Shown here one piece after another: positions 49,886 to 57,783 of a DNA stretch of 64,000 bases. Source of the stretch: HXMU1420-13 sp034669965 (GTDB lineage Bacteria; Bacteroidota; Rhodothermia; Balneolales; Balneolaceae); contig JAXMOK010000013.1 of NCBI GenBank assembly GCA_034669965.1, positions 19,828 through 83,827 of the forward strand, in the 5' to 3' direction. A program made the translations under genes and the position numbers. Each line of letters starts with the position of its first letter. Position 1 is the stretch's first letter. The notes beneath the pieces were generated by a model, which saw only the letters and a program-made list of their open reading frames with translations, searched no databases and was not told the origin of the DNA.

Positions 49886-52036
49886 TTAATATTCGAGTTC
49901 TGCCCCAAATCGCTCAACCAATTCACGCAAAATGGGGTCTTTTTCTTGAATTTCCTTAAACCGTTCGTACGGATTTGACGCTTTCTGTCGGGTCTCAGTG
50001 CTTTGCACCACTACGGGGTTAAAACGTAATCGGCAGCCGATGTGTTCCTTCAAAATGGGTGTTAATTCCATTTCTTGTTCTATAAGCATGCGTTGTGCCA
50101 AAGGGTTATCGCACTCCAGTGTCAACTCCATTCCTTCAAGCTCGCTTGGCTTCACACGTTGCACCTGAAGCTCCAGGATTTTCGGAACGCGGGAGCCCAA
50201 TGCAGCTACAAATTTTGGCCACACTGCTCGAACTTCTTCGAAAGTAAGTTTTTGATCCGGATTTCGTGTTACCTCCGGCTCAGCTACAACCTTAACCTCG
50301 GCGGTAACTACATTATTTCCATTACTGCTTAAATGCAGTTTCTTTGCTTGATGAGTTACATCCGTAACCAACGCCGGTGCACCCATACCAAATTCGTCGA
50401 TGATGGGGTCTGGCGCCGGTGGCTCAGGTTCTGAATTGGCTATTTCAGCAGTGTCGACAATTGAATCGGCCGTTCTAGCTTCTAACTCAGTCTCGTGAAT
50501 TCCGCTCGATGGGGGATTTCCATTATTAACTTGGCTACTGTCATCGTTTTCTGACACACCCCTGAATCCCCTCTCAAGAGGGGACTTTTGTTCCTTTTCT
50601 AATTCCGAAGTTTGTAATCTATTGTTGTTCTGAGCATCATTTTGATCCGACTCCATCGGATTTCCATTCAATTCTGAAACCGGCTCTCGAGCTTGTAGAG
50701 GGATGTCACTTTGCTCCTCTGTTCCGGTTCCCGAGCCTGTCGAGGGATTGCTCCCTTGCCCCTGTGTTCCGGTTCCCGAGCCTGTCGAGGGATTGCTCCC
50801 TTGCCCCTGTGTTCCGGTTCCCGAGCCTGTCGAGGGATGTTCCGGCTCCCGAACTTGCTCATGGGTGTCACTTTGTAACTTTGTTACTTCGTCACTCTGT
50901 AACTCTACTCCCCGATTCCTAAAGTTTTTTTTTACTTCCTCAAGTTCGGTAAGAAGTTTCGCAAGGTTTTCGCTCTTTTCCATATGGATGAGCTTCAGCA
51001 GGGTGATTTCGAACTGTATTCTAGGCTGATTAGCGTCTTTTAGCTTGATTTGAGCTTCGCTGATCATATGCATCATGCGCATCAAATCGTCGCGGCTAAA
51101 ATCTTGTGCCGTTTGCTGATAACGAGCTTTAGTGTCATCCGATGCTTCCACCAAATACAACTGCGGACTATGGTGCGCGATGTACAAATTTCGTAAGTGC
51201 TCGGTCAATCCAATCAGAAATTCCTGAATGTCGTAGCCCTCTTGAAGCAGCGTGTTGATGAGCTGCAGACCTGTATCAGCATCGCGCGATTTCACACAAT
51301 TCATGAACTCAAACAAACGCTCTGTACCAACAACATTTAAAGCTTGTAACAGTTCGTTGTGGGTAATCTGATCCCCACAAAATGCAATCGCCTGATCCAT
51401 CAAGCCAAGCGCATCGCGGAGCGCACCATCCGCTTTTTTAGCAATTACGTGTAACGATTCCTCATCAATTTGGATGTGCTCATCTTGCGCAATTTTTCGA
51501 AGTCGGGATACGATTTCATCCACCGAAATCCGCTTGAAATCAAAGCGTTGAACACGCGATAAAATGGTAGGAAGTACTTTGTGCGGCTCGGTAGTAGCAA
51601 AAATAAAAATGGCGTGCTCAGGTGGCTCTTCCAATGTTTTAAGCAGCGCATTAAAAGCTGCTTTCGAGAGCATGTGCACCTCATCCACAATAAACACTTT
51701 GTAGCGACCATTCTGTGGCGGAATGCGAACACTTTCGCGAAGATGATGAACGTCTTCAACCTTATTGTTTGAAGCCGCATCCATCTCAATAATATTGAGT
51801 GTTTGATTCAACGACTCACCATCAATATTGGAATCAATTTGATTGATAACTCTTGCCAATACTCGAGCCATTGTAGTTTTACCAACCCCTCGCGGTCCGC
51901 AAAACATGTAAGCGTGCGACAGCCGGTTTTGCTTGATGGCGTTTAACAATGTGTTGCTCACATGATCTTGTGATACAATATCCTCGAACGAGTTTGGGCG
52001 GTATTTTCGGGTAAGAGCTCGGTAGGTTTCAGACAT
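49886..52036 (-). CDS. dnaX: DNA polymerase III subunits gamma/tau
   Basis: A 716-residue clamp-loader ATPase. It has GPRGVGKTTMARVLARVIN, IVDEVHMLSKAAFNALLKTL, EEPPEHAIFIFATTEPHKVL and SRVQRFDFKRI. The zinc-binding cysteines found in E. coli DnaX are missing: the module is replaced by a short loop before IIEMDAASNNKVEDV. Residues about 390-490 form a low-complexity linker built largely of repeat-derived sequence (see 50559-50588 and 50678-50866). ATG at 52036 is preferred over the TTG three codons upstream. Confidence 0.95.
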   Translation of the reverse strand: MSETYRALTRKYRPNSFEDIVSQDHVSNTLLNAIKQNRLSHAYMFCGPRGVGKTTMARVLARVINQIDSNIDGESLNQTLNIIEMDAASNNKVEDVHHLRESVRIPPQNGRYKVFIVDEVHMLSKAAFNALLKTLEEPPEHAIFIFATTEPHKVLPTILSRVQRFDFKRISVDEIVSRLRKIAQDEHIQIDEESLHVIAKKADGALRDALGLMDQAIAFCGDQITHNELLQALNVVGTERLFEFMNCVKSRDADTGLQLINTLLQEGYDIQEFLIGLTEHLRNLYIAHHSPQLYLVEASDDTKARYQQTAQDFSRDDLMRMMHMISEAQIKLKDANQPRIQFEITLLKLIHMEKSENLAKLLTELEEVKKNFRNRGVELQSDEVTKLQSDTHEQVREPEHPSTGSGTGTQGQGSNPSTGSGTGTQGQGSNPSTGSGTGTEEQSDIPLQAREPVSELNGNPMESDQNDAQNNNRLQTSELEKEQKSPLERGFRGVSENDDSSQVNNGNPPSSGIHETELEARTADSIVDTAEIANSEPEPPAPDPIIDEFGMGAPALVTDVTHQAKKLHLSSNGNNVVTAEVKVVAEPEVTRNPDQKLTFEEVRAVWPKFVAALGSRVPKILELQVQRVKPSELEGMELTLECDNPLAQRMLIEQEMELTPILKEHIGCRLRFNPVVVQSTETRQKASNPYERFKEIQEKDPILRELVERFGAELEY
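50559..50588. repeat. CCCCTCTCAAGAGGGG repeat inside dnaX
   Basis: A perfect 7-bp stem (50568-50583) within CCCCTGAATCCCCTCTC and AAGAGGGGAC. It is read in the dnaX frame as SPLERGFRGV (about residues 483-492). Related CTCTCCTC/GAGGAG-type hairpins occur between genes at 62564-62586 and about 63630-63655. Confidence 0.8.
50678..50866. repeat. Tandem array of a dispersed repeat inside the dnaX linker
   Basis: Three perfect copies of GTTCCGGTTCCCGAGCCTGT plus CGAGGGA start at 50721, 50766 and 50811 with a 45-bp period. Two degenerate copies flank them, near 50678 and 50839. The central three read PSTGSGTGTQGQGSN in dnaX; the outer two are read in another frame as AREPVSE and VREPEHP. A related single copy lies between genes at 60586-60608. 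Confidence 0.9.
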
Positions 52037-52107
52037 TCGGTACAATCGCTTTTGCTATGAGTGCAATGTACGAAATGATGAGCTTTATTTTTGGACGGAT
52101 GTGGATT

Positions 52108-52824
52108 TTATAGCACTTCAGAATTGGCAGTGAGCACCTCAATAGCTTCTCGTTTATAGGTGCGACCTATTGGAATGATTTCACCCGAAATTTCCACCTC
52201 GTGATGATTCCAGCTCTCCAGTTTTTTCATGTTAATAATAAACGACCGATGAACTCGTAGAAAACACTCATCAGGCAGATTCTCGTCCATATACGTTATC
52301 GTCTGATGAGTAAGCACTTCTTTGTTGGAGGTTTTTATGAGGATGTAATCGCGTTTGCTCTCTACATATTCGATCTCGTCCAGGCAAATTTTGATGTTCT
52401 TCTTCTCGGAAGTCACAAACACATATCGAGGCGTTTGCTGGCTGATCGTTGCTGTTTCTGAGGAAGGAGGAGGAACGCTATCAAATAATTTATCTGCGGC
52501 TTTAAGGAATCGTTCGAAAGAAATGGGTTTAAGCAGGTAATCCACCACATCCAGCTCAAAGCCTTCCAGCGCATATTCGCGGTAAGCGGTGGTAAAGATA
52601 ACCTTAGGCGGATTTTTAAGCGTTCTCAAAAACTCGATTCCGGTTAAACGAGGCATCTGAATATCCAAAAAAAGCACATCGACAGGAGTTTCACGTAGTG
52701 CTTGAAAAGCTTTAACCGCATTTTGAAATTTGCCCACAATTTCGAGATGATCGATTTTCGAAATGTGATTTTCAATCACCTCAATGGCCAAGGGCTCATC
52801 ATCTATGATAAAGCATTTCATCAT
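52108..52824 (-). CDS. LytTR-family response regulator
   Basis: A 238-residue response regulator. The receiver domain has the acidic pocket (FIIDDEPLAIEVIENH), phospho-acceptor Asp in VLFLDIQMPRLTG, and the Lys in YLLKPISFERFL. The LytTR DNA-binding domain follows from about residue 140 (YVESKRDYILIKT, FLRVHRSFIINMKKLESW and IPIGRTYKREAI). It overlaps the kinase gene by 4 nt, so the two form a LytS/LytTR two-component system. The signal and targets are unknown. Confidence 0.95.
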   Translation of the reverse strand: MMKCFIIDDEPLAIEVIENHISKIDHLEIVGKFQNAVKAFQALRETPVDVLFLDIQMPRLTGIEFLRTLKNPPKVIFTTAYREYALEGFELDVVDYLLKPISFERFLKAADKLFDSVPPPSSETATISQQTPRYVFVTSEKKNIKICLDEIEYVESKRDYILIKTSNKEVLTHQTITYMDENLPDECFLRVHRSFIINMKKLESWNHHEVEISGEIIPIGRTYKREAIEVLTANSEVL

Positions 52825-53909
52825 GCCTGATCCGGATTTGGGCGGTCGAGTTTGTCCATTTGCAAGCTAAGCTGAACCGAGTACATTTCGTCGGTATCGC
52901 TAATCGCCAAATCGAAATGATTGTGATATAATAGCTCTAGTCGCCGTTTTACGTTTTTCAAACCGATGCCTTGTTGATATTCGAATTCCGGAGTAGTAGC
53001 CTTCTCAACTCCATTGCTGTTCATAACGGACAACAGCAGTTCGTTGTTTCGAAGCTTTACGTTGATTTCTACCCACACCTTGTCCAAAGAATCGCTGGTG
53101 CCATGCTTGAAAGCATTTTCCACAAAAGGCAACAAGAGCATGGGCGGAATTTGTCCGGAATTGATATCACCCTCCACATTATAAACGGTAGTCAGGCGAT
53201 CGTCGTAACGGATTTTCTCTAAGGCGATGTAATCTTCAATCAGCTTTAGTTCTTTGCTGAGTGGAACCGTGGGCGAATTGCACTCATACAGCATAAAGCT
53301 GAGTAAATCGGAAAGCTTTAGCACCACTTCGGGCGAGGAATCCGACTTTTTGAGCGTAAGTGCATACAAGTTGTTCAAGGTGTTGAATAAGAAATGCGGA
53401 TGCACTTGTCCTTTCAAAAAATTAAGCTCTGCCTGTAGTTTCTGTTGCTGATATTCCTTCGATTTCTTCTCTTCGTTATAAAAGTGCTTCGTAATCTTGA
53501 TAAACGAGGCCAGAGCAACCACCGGGTAAATTCCCAAGGCAATTTTCATGACTTTAGGCAGATAAAAAATCTCGCCATTCACTGCACTTGGGTTTAGTAT
53601 TGGATAATAAATTCCGAAATCCATAATTCGTTGTAACACCGAAAACAGAATCAATAGAACAATGGATATAAGAGTAGCTGCGATGTATTTCTTTTTTAAA
53701 AAATAGTGTGGTATGATAAAATAGAGTGTAAAATACACGATCATCATTTTGGTAGGTAAAGATGTAATCATCCATTGTAATTCACGCAGATAACTGTCGC
53801 TAAAACTACCGTAAATCAGCACATACATTGCTGCATAACTCACCCAAAACAACGCGTGCCATAAAATACGTTGCGGAGTGCTGTCATAATTTTGAAGTAT
53901 TCGAACCAT
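52821..53909 (-). CDS. LytS-type sensor histidine kinase
   Basis: A 362-residue membrane kinase. Four hydrophobic segments occupy about residues 12-140 (for example YAAMYVLIYGS, MIVYFTLYFIIPHYFL and AATLISIVLLILFSVL). The His_kinase domain follows, with phospho-acceptor His in LKGQVHPHFLFNTLNNLYAL and the ATPase motifs PPMLLLPFVENAFKHG and QGIGLKNVKRRLELLY. It is translationally coupled to the LytTR regulator. No separate extracytoplasmic sensor domain is evident. Confidence 0.94.
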   Translation of the reverse strand: MVRILQNYDSTPQRILWHALFWVSYAAMYVLIYGSFSDSYLRELQWMITSLPTKMMIVYFTLYFIIPHYFLKKKYIAATLISIVLLILFSVLQRIMDFGIYYPILNPSAVNGEIFYLPKVMKIALGIYPVVALASFIKITKHFYNEEKKSKEYQQQKLQAELNFLKGQVHPHFLFNTLNNLYALTLKKSDSSPEVVLKLSDLLSFMLYECNSPTVPLSKELKLIEDYIALEKIRYDDRLTTVYNVEGDINSGQIPPMLLLPFVENAFKHGTSDSLDKVWVEINVKLRNNELLLSVMNSNGVEKATTPEFEYQQGIGLKNVKRRLELLYHNHFDLAISDTDEMYSVQLSLQMDKLDRPNPDQA

Positions 53910-54129
53910 AATGGCTTAAAATAACAGTTTGCCAAGAGCGAACATATCTTTTAATACTCAATTCTGCATACAACACGAAACTTACTGCAAGCGTAACGCT
54001 TTTCGCTGCAAATAGAATTGACGTGTAAATAGTCGTCTATCGTCGAAGTTTGGCGGCTGTAAATCGAACATCCCCATATATCTAATGAAGGGATTTTATC
54101 TACAGCAAAACCCAACTAACCCTATTGCT

Positions 54130-56331
54130 ATGCGAACTGTATTTTTTATTCTCTTTGTGTTGATGTTCCGACCACTAAAAGCCCAGGAACAGCCCATAAT
54201 TACTGATTTCAATCTAGGTATCTCAAAAATTGAATCTGAAATTCGAATCGATGGCGATTTAAGCGAATCGGCGTGGATCAACGCTACGGCAACATCTGAG
54301 TTTCTGAACAAGTGGCCACGAGATGAGGGTTTCGCGGTTAATCAAACGGAAGCATGGATTATGTACGACGATGATTATCTGTATGTGGCTGCCATCAATT
54401 ATCAAAAAAGAGAAGACCTTGTGATTGCAACTTTGAAGAGAGACAACCCAAGCTATTTTTGGAATAGCGATGGTTTTAGTGTGGTGCTCGATCCATACAA
54501 TCAAAAAACAAACGGCTTTATTTTTGGGGTGAATGCTGCCGGTGCAAAAATGGATGGGATCGTAAGTTTAGAAAACTCGAATACACGCCCGGATATGAAT
54601 TGGGATAACATTTGGCATAGCGCTGTAACCGTGCACGACGATTATTGGGTGGTGGAAATTGCCATTCCTTTTAAGTCGATAAATTTCGATCCTGAGAAGG
54701 AAGAGTGGGGCATAAATTTTGTGCGCAACGATATGAAGCGAAATGAATACTCCACATGGTCGCATGTGCCGCAGGGATTTCCGGGCATCGACCTTGGACA
54801 TTTGGGAACGATGAAACTAAACCAGCCCATCCCTCCAAAAAGACAACGAGTGATTATTCAACCTTCGGTGCTTACTTCGGGCAGTCGGGATTTCTCCAGC
54901 GAAAGCTCATACACAGGTGATTTCGAGGTTGGGCTAGGTGCTAAAATTCCGGTTGGTACTAAGTTCAAAATGGATTTAACCGTGAATCCGGATTTCTCGA
55001 CAGTTGATGTAGATCAGCAGGTGACTAATTTGAGTCGTTTTAGTATTCAATTCCCCGAGAAACGCACCTTTTTCTTAGAAAACAGCGATCTGTTTTCCAG
55101 TTTCGGAACCTGGAATGTAAAGCCGTTTTTCTCGCGCAGAATAGGTCTCAATGGCGGCGAAGTAGTGCCCATTTTGTTCGGCTCTCGACTTACCGGTAAT
55201 GTGAACGACAATTTGCGAGTTGGTGCAATGTCGGTGCAAACGCGTTCAACTTCCGGGCTGGATGCCAATAACTACACCATTATTGCAGCCCAGCAAAATG
55301 TGTGGGGTCGGTCTAGTTTTAAAACGCTTATCACTAACAAAAATGCCTACGCAGACGGCAGTTTTGAAGACGATTTTAATCGGACTGTGGGAGCTGAGTA
55401 TCACTTTATCTCGAAAGACAATCGCCTACGTGGCAATGTGCGCTACCATTGGTCGCAAACCGAAGATCGCCTAGATGACGCCACCTTTGCCGGTGCCACT
55501 ATAATGTACAATACGGGCACGTTTTATTCGGGAATCACGATGGATCGTTTGGGCGATAATTTCATCAACGAACTTGGGTTTTCGGCAAGATCATTTCAGT
55601 ACGATGCAGCCAGAGATACGATGATTCGGGTTGGTCATCAATATATGAATCCATGGGTCGGGTATACGTTTCGCCCTGAAAGTGACTGGGTTAATAGCCA
55701 TGAATTTTCAACCTGGACCGTGATGAGCTATGAAAACGACGGCGGTTTTATAGATCGGGTAAGCTCTCTTAATTATGATTTACAAACCAAAAATCTGGGG
55801 TCACTTTACATCGGACTTCGCAATAGTAGAGTTCGGTTATTGTATGAAACCGACTTAATTGGTGGTGATAAATTCCTGCCTGCAGAATCGTATAATTTTA
55901 ATTTCATCAACGTGCGGTACAGTTCAGATGAACGAGGAATGTTGAGCGGTAGCACAAATATGTCGTATGGTGGATTCTATAACGGTACCCGACTTTTTGT
56001 AAGCGGAAGATTAAATATGAGAGCCCAGCCCTGGGGTAATTTCGGAGTTCGTTATGTGATGAATAAAGTAGATCTCCCTGAAGATTATGGCTCCAGAACC
56101 TTGCATTTAATCGGGCCACAGGCTGAAGTTAGCTTTTCACAGGACCTAAGCTGGACTACCTTTTTGCAATACAACACGCAGGCCGAAAACTTCAATTTGA
56201 ATAGCCGTTTGCAATGGCGATTTGCGCCAATGTCTGATTTATTTGTGGTGTATAACGACAATTATGACACCGAAGGCTTTGGCATCAAAAACCGAGGCAT
56301 GGTGGTAAAAATGAGCTACTGGATTAATTAA
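54130..56331 (+). CDS. DUF5916 protein with carbohydrate-binding (CBM9-like) N-terminal domain
   Basis: A 733-residue exported protein. I start it at ATG 54130, where a clean signal peptide begins (MRTVFFILFVLMFRPLKAQ); the frame is open back to 54085. Residues about 30-215 resemble the CBM9-type domain (IRIDGDLSESAW, AWIMYDDDYLYVAA and DGFSVVLDPYNQKT). A DUF5916 beta-barrel-like domain follows, with VNPDFSTVDVDQQVTNLSRF and FPEKRTFFLENSDLFS. An outer-membrane location is likely. Substrate is unknown. Confidence 0.85.
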   Translation: MRTVFFILFVLMFRPLKAQEQPIITDFNLGISKIESEIRIDGDLSESAWINATATSEFLNKWPRDEGFAVNQTEAWIMYDDDYLYVAAINYQKREDLVIATLKRDNPSYFWNSDGFSVVLDPYNQKTNGFIFGVNAAGAKMDGIVSLENSNTRPDMNWDNIWHSAVTVHDDYWVVEIAIPFKSINFDPEKEEWGINFVRNDMKRNEYSTWSHVPQGFPGIDLGHLGTMKLNQPIPPKRQRVIIQPSVLTSGSRDFSSESSYTGDFEVGLGAKIPVGTKFKMDLTVNPDFSTVDVDQQVTNLSRFSIQFPEKRTFFLENSDLFSSFGTWNVKPFFSRRIGLNGGEVVPILFGSRLTGNVNDNLRVGAMSVQTRSTSGLDANNYTIIAAQQNVWGRSSFKTLITNKNAYADGSFEDDFNRTVGAEYHFISKDNRLRGNVRYHWSQTEDRLDDATFAGATIMYNTGTFYSGITMDRLGDNFINELGFSARSFQYDAARDTMIRVGHQYMNPWVGYTFRPESDWVNSHEFSTWTVMSYENDGGFIDRVSSLNYDLQTKNLGSLYIGLRNSRVRLLYETDLIGGDKFLPAESYNFNFINVRYSSDERGMLSGSTNMSYGGFYNGTRLFVSGRLNMRAQPWGNFGVRYVMNKVDLPEDYGSRTLHLIGPQAEVSFSQDLSWTTFLQYNTQAENFNLNSRLQWRFAPMSDLFVVYNDNYDTEGFGIKNRGMVVKMSYWIN

Positions 56332-56344
56332 AACAGTGATTACT

Positions 56345-56947
56345 ATGATCAGATTTCTAACACTATTATTCGTCACTTTTATGTTAATCGGGAACTCGGC
56401 AACAGCACAGAACCAACTTTTGGGCGGCCCATGCGAAGGGTGCGAAGCCGTGTTCGAGTTTGGGGATCGAGAGCTAAGCTCTGTAGACACTTTGCCGGAA
56501 TTTTACTCAGAAGGAACTCAGATAAAGATATCGGGCACCGTATTCAATCCCGACGAATCAACGCCAGCTCCGGATGTGATTTTATACGTCTATCAAACCA
56601 ACGAAGACGGTGTGTATCCAAAAAAAGGAAACGAAACCAGCTGGGCCAGGCGCCACGGGTATTTGCGAGGCTGGCTTAAAACCGACGAAAACGGTAGATA
56701 TACTTTGTTTACTCAGCTTCCCAAGTTTTATGGGAACGAGCCGGCGCATATTCATCTAACGGTGCTGGAACCGGATGGAAGTTATTATTACGTGGAAAGC
56801 TTCCTTTTTGAAGGTGATGATAACTTGAATTCAAAGCACCTCAATAATCCCAAACCACGGGGTGGGTTCACCGGGATAATGTCGATGAAAAAAGTTAATG
56901 GATTGTTAACCGGAAATCGTGATTTAATCCTGCGGAAAAACTTGTAA
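56345..56947 (+). CDS. Exported intradiol ring-cleavage dioxygenase-like protein
   Basis: A 200-residue protein starting at ATG 56345 with a signal peptide (MIRFLTLLFVTFMLIGNSATAQ, given as MIRFLTLLFVTF then MLIGNSATAQ). The core matches the intradiol dioxygenase fold: ISGTVFNPDESTPAPDVILY, YLRGWLKTDENGRYTLFTQL and FYGNEPAHIHLTV. The PAHIH histidines and nearby tyrosines would bind ferric iron as in protocatechuate 3,4-dioxygenase. An aromatic substrate in the periplasm is possible but unproven. It follows the DUF5916 gene closely. Confidence 0.8.
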   Translation: MIRFLTLLFVTFMLIGNSATAQNQLLGGPCEGCEAVFEFGDRELSSVDTLPEFYSEGTQIKISGTVFNPDESTPAPDVILYVYQTNEDGVYPKKGNETSWARRHGYLRGWLKTDENGRYTLFTQLPKFYGNEPAHIHLTVLEPDGSYYYVESFLFEGDDNLNSKHLNNPKPRGGFTGIMSMKKVNGLLTGNRDLILRKNL

Positions 56948-57008
56948 ACAAAATTGGATTGCGTGATGACCAATTCCAATAATTAGGTTAGAGAGGAAGT
57001 AGCGTTGG

Positions 57009-57081
57009 TTATTTTATAACTACGTTGCTTCCTTCTTTTATTAGGATGAAATTCTCGCCATTGAGTGCAATTTCGAGATCG
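57009..57081 (-). pseudogene. Relic 3' end of an MBL-fold hydrolase gene
   Basis: On the minus strand this segment encodes DLEIALNGENFILIKEGSN then VVIK and a stop (TAA). It matches the last codons of the complete hydrolase gene at 57780-58823 with two base differences over 66 bp. It has no upstream part and sits on the far side of the toxin-antitoxin genes. Confidence 0.85.
57016..57081. repeat. 66-bp direct repeat, copy 1 (relic)
   Basis: The copy distal to the hydrolase gene; differences from copy 2 are at the AGGATGAA/ACGATGAA base and the AAATTCTC/AAGTTCTC base. It keeps a reading frame that ends VVIK-stop. Confidence 0.95.
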
Positions 57082-57096
57082 TTATTGAATATTATA

Positions 57097-57118
57097 TTGG
57101 TATTAAATATAATACCAA
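57097..57118. promoter_or_regulatory. Inverted repeat at the toxin-antitoxin promoter, probable operator
   Basis: TTGGTATT and AATACCAA form a perfect 8-bp inverted repeat with a 6-nt AT spacer. It ends directly before the ATG of the PIN toxin gene. The position and symmetry fit an operator for the ribbon-helix-helix antitoxin encoded downstream. Confidence 0.6.
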
Positions 57119-57547
57119 ATGCAAATACCATCGGTTGTTATTGATACCAATGTATTTCTTTCAGGATTGAGGTCTAGAAATGGTGCTTCTTTTCAAATAT
57201 TACAATTAATCGGTACCGGAAGCTTTATAACGAATCTTTCTGTGCCGTTAATTCTTGAGTATGAAGATGTAATCCTACGAAATTTGAGGCATCTAAATTT
57301 GGGAACTGACAGCATTGATCCCTTTCTGGATTACATTTGTTCAGTATCGAAACTTCATGAAATGTTTTACCTCTGGCGTCCGATTTTGCGGGACAGTAAA
57401 GATGATATGATTCTGGAATTAGCAGTTAAAGCAAAATTAGATTATATCGTCACTTATAATAAATCAGATTTTATTGAGGCAAGCACTTTTGGAATTGGAG
57501 TGATTGATGGGAAGGAATTTTATAAACTAATAAGGTCAAAAATATGA
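57119..57547 (+). CDS. PIN-domain toxin (COG1569-like)
   Basis: A 142-residue PIN-domain protein of the type found in toxin-antitoxin pairs. Acidic residues are in place: Asp9 in VVIDTNVFLSGL, Glu47 in LILEYEDVI, Asp95/Asp96 in LRDSKDDMILELAVKA, and Asp117 in VTYNKSDF. The start ATG lies immediately after an inverted repeat, leaving almost no room for a ribosome site, so translation may be leaderless. The toxin gene precedes the antitoxin gene, the reverse of usual VapBC order. Ribonuclease activity is inferred. Confidence 0.85.
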   Translation: MQIPSVVIDTNVFLSGLRSRNGASFQILQLIGTGSFITNLSVPLILEYEDVILRNLRHLNLGTDSIDPFLDYICSVSKLHEMFYLWRPILRDSKDDMILELAVKAKLDYIVTYNKSDFIEASTFGIGVIDGKEFYKLIRSKI

Positions 57548-57783
57548 GTACGCTAAGTGTTCGATTACCTAATTCATTACACAATAAACTGAAAGAAATG
57601 GCGGAAAAAGACGGCGTTTCAATGAATCAGTTCATCACACTGGCAGTAAGCGAAAAGGTCTCAGCCATGGCAACGGCTGAATATCTTGCAAAACGTGCTG
57701 AAAATGGAGATCGAGCAGCCTATGAAAATGTGTTGAAACACGTTGCTGACATTCCACCTGAATCTTACGATGTGAAAGACTAA
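57544..57783 (+). CDS. Ribbon-helix-helix antitoxin
   Basis: A 79-residue protein. The N-terminal part, TLSVRLPNSLHNKLKEMAEK then GVSMNQFITLAVSEK, is a classic Arc/HicB-type ribbon-helix-helix DNA-binding domain. The C-terminal tail, with EYLAKRAENGDRAAYENVLK, likely wraps the toxin. ATG overlaps the toxin stop by 4 nt, and its own stop overlaps the end of the convergent hydrolase gene by 4 nt. Confidence 0.88.
   Translation: MSTLSVRLPNSLHNKLKEMAEKDGVSMNQFITLAVSEKVSAMATAEYLAKRAENGDRAAYENVLKHVADIPPESYDVKD

Noticed and set aside
50678..50866. Regularly spaced repeats suggesting a CRISPR array
   Set aside because: The period is 45 bp, the spacers between the three perfect copies are identical, and the array is inside dnaX. 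No cas genes are present.
50703..51029. Plus-strand open frame of 108 codons with PVPEPVEGL repeats
   Set aside because: It is the antisense reading of the dnaX linker repeat; the repeat is open in several frames, and dnaX has clear domains on the other strand.
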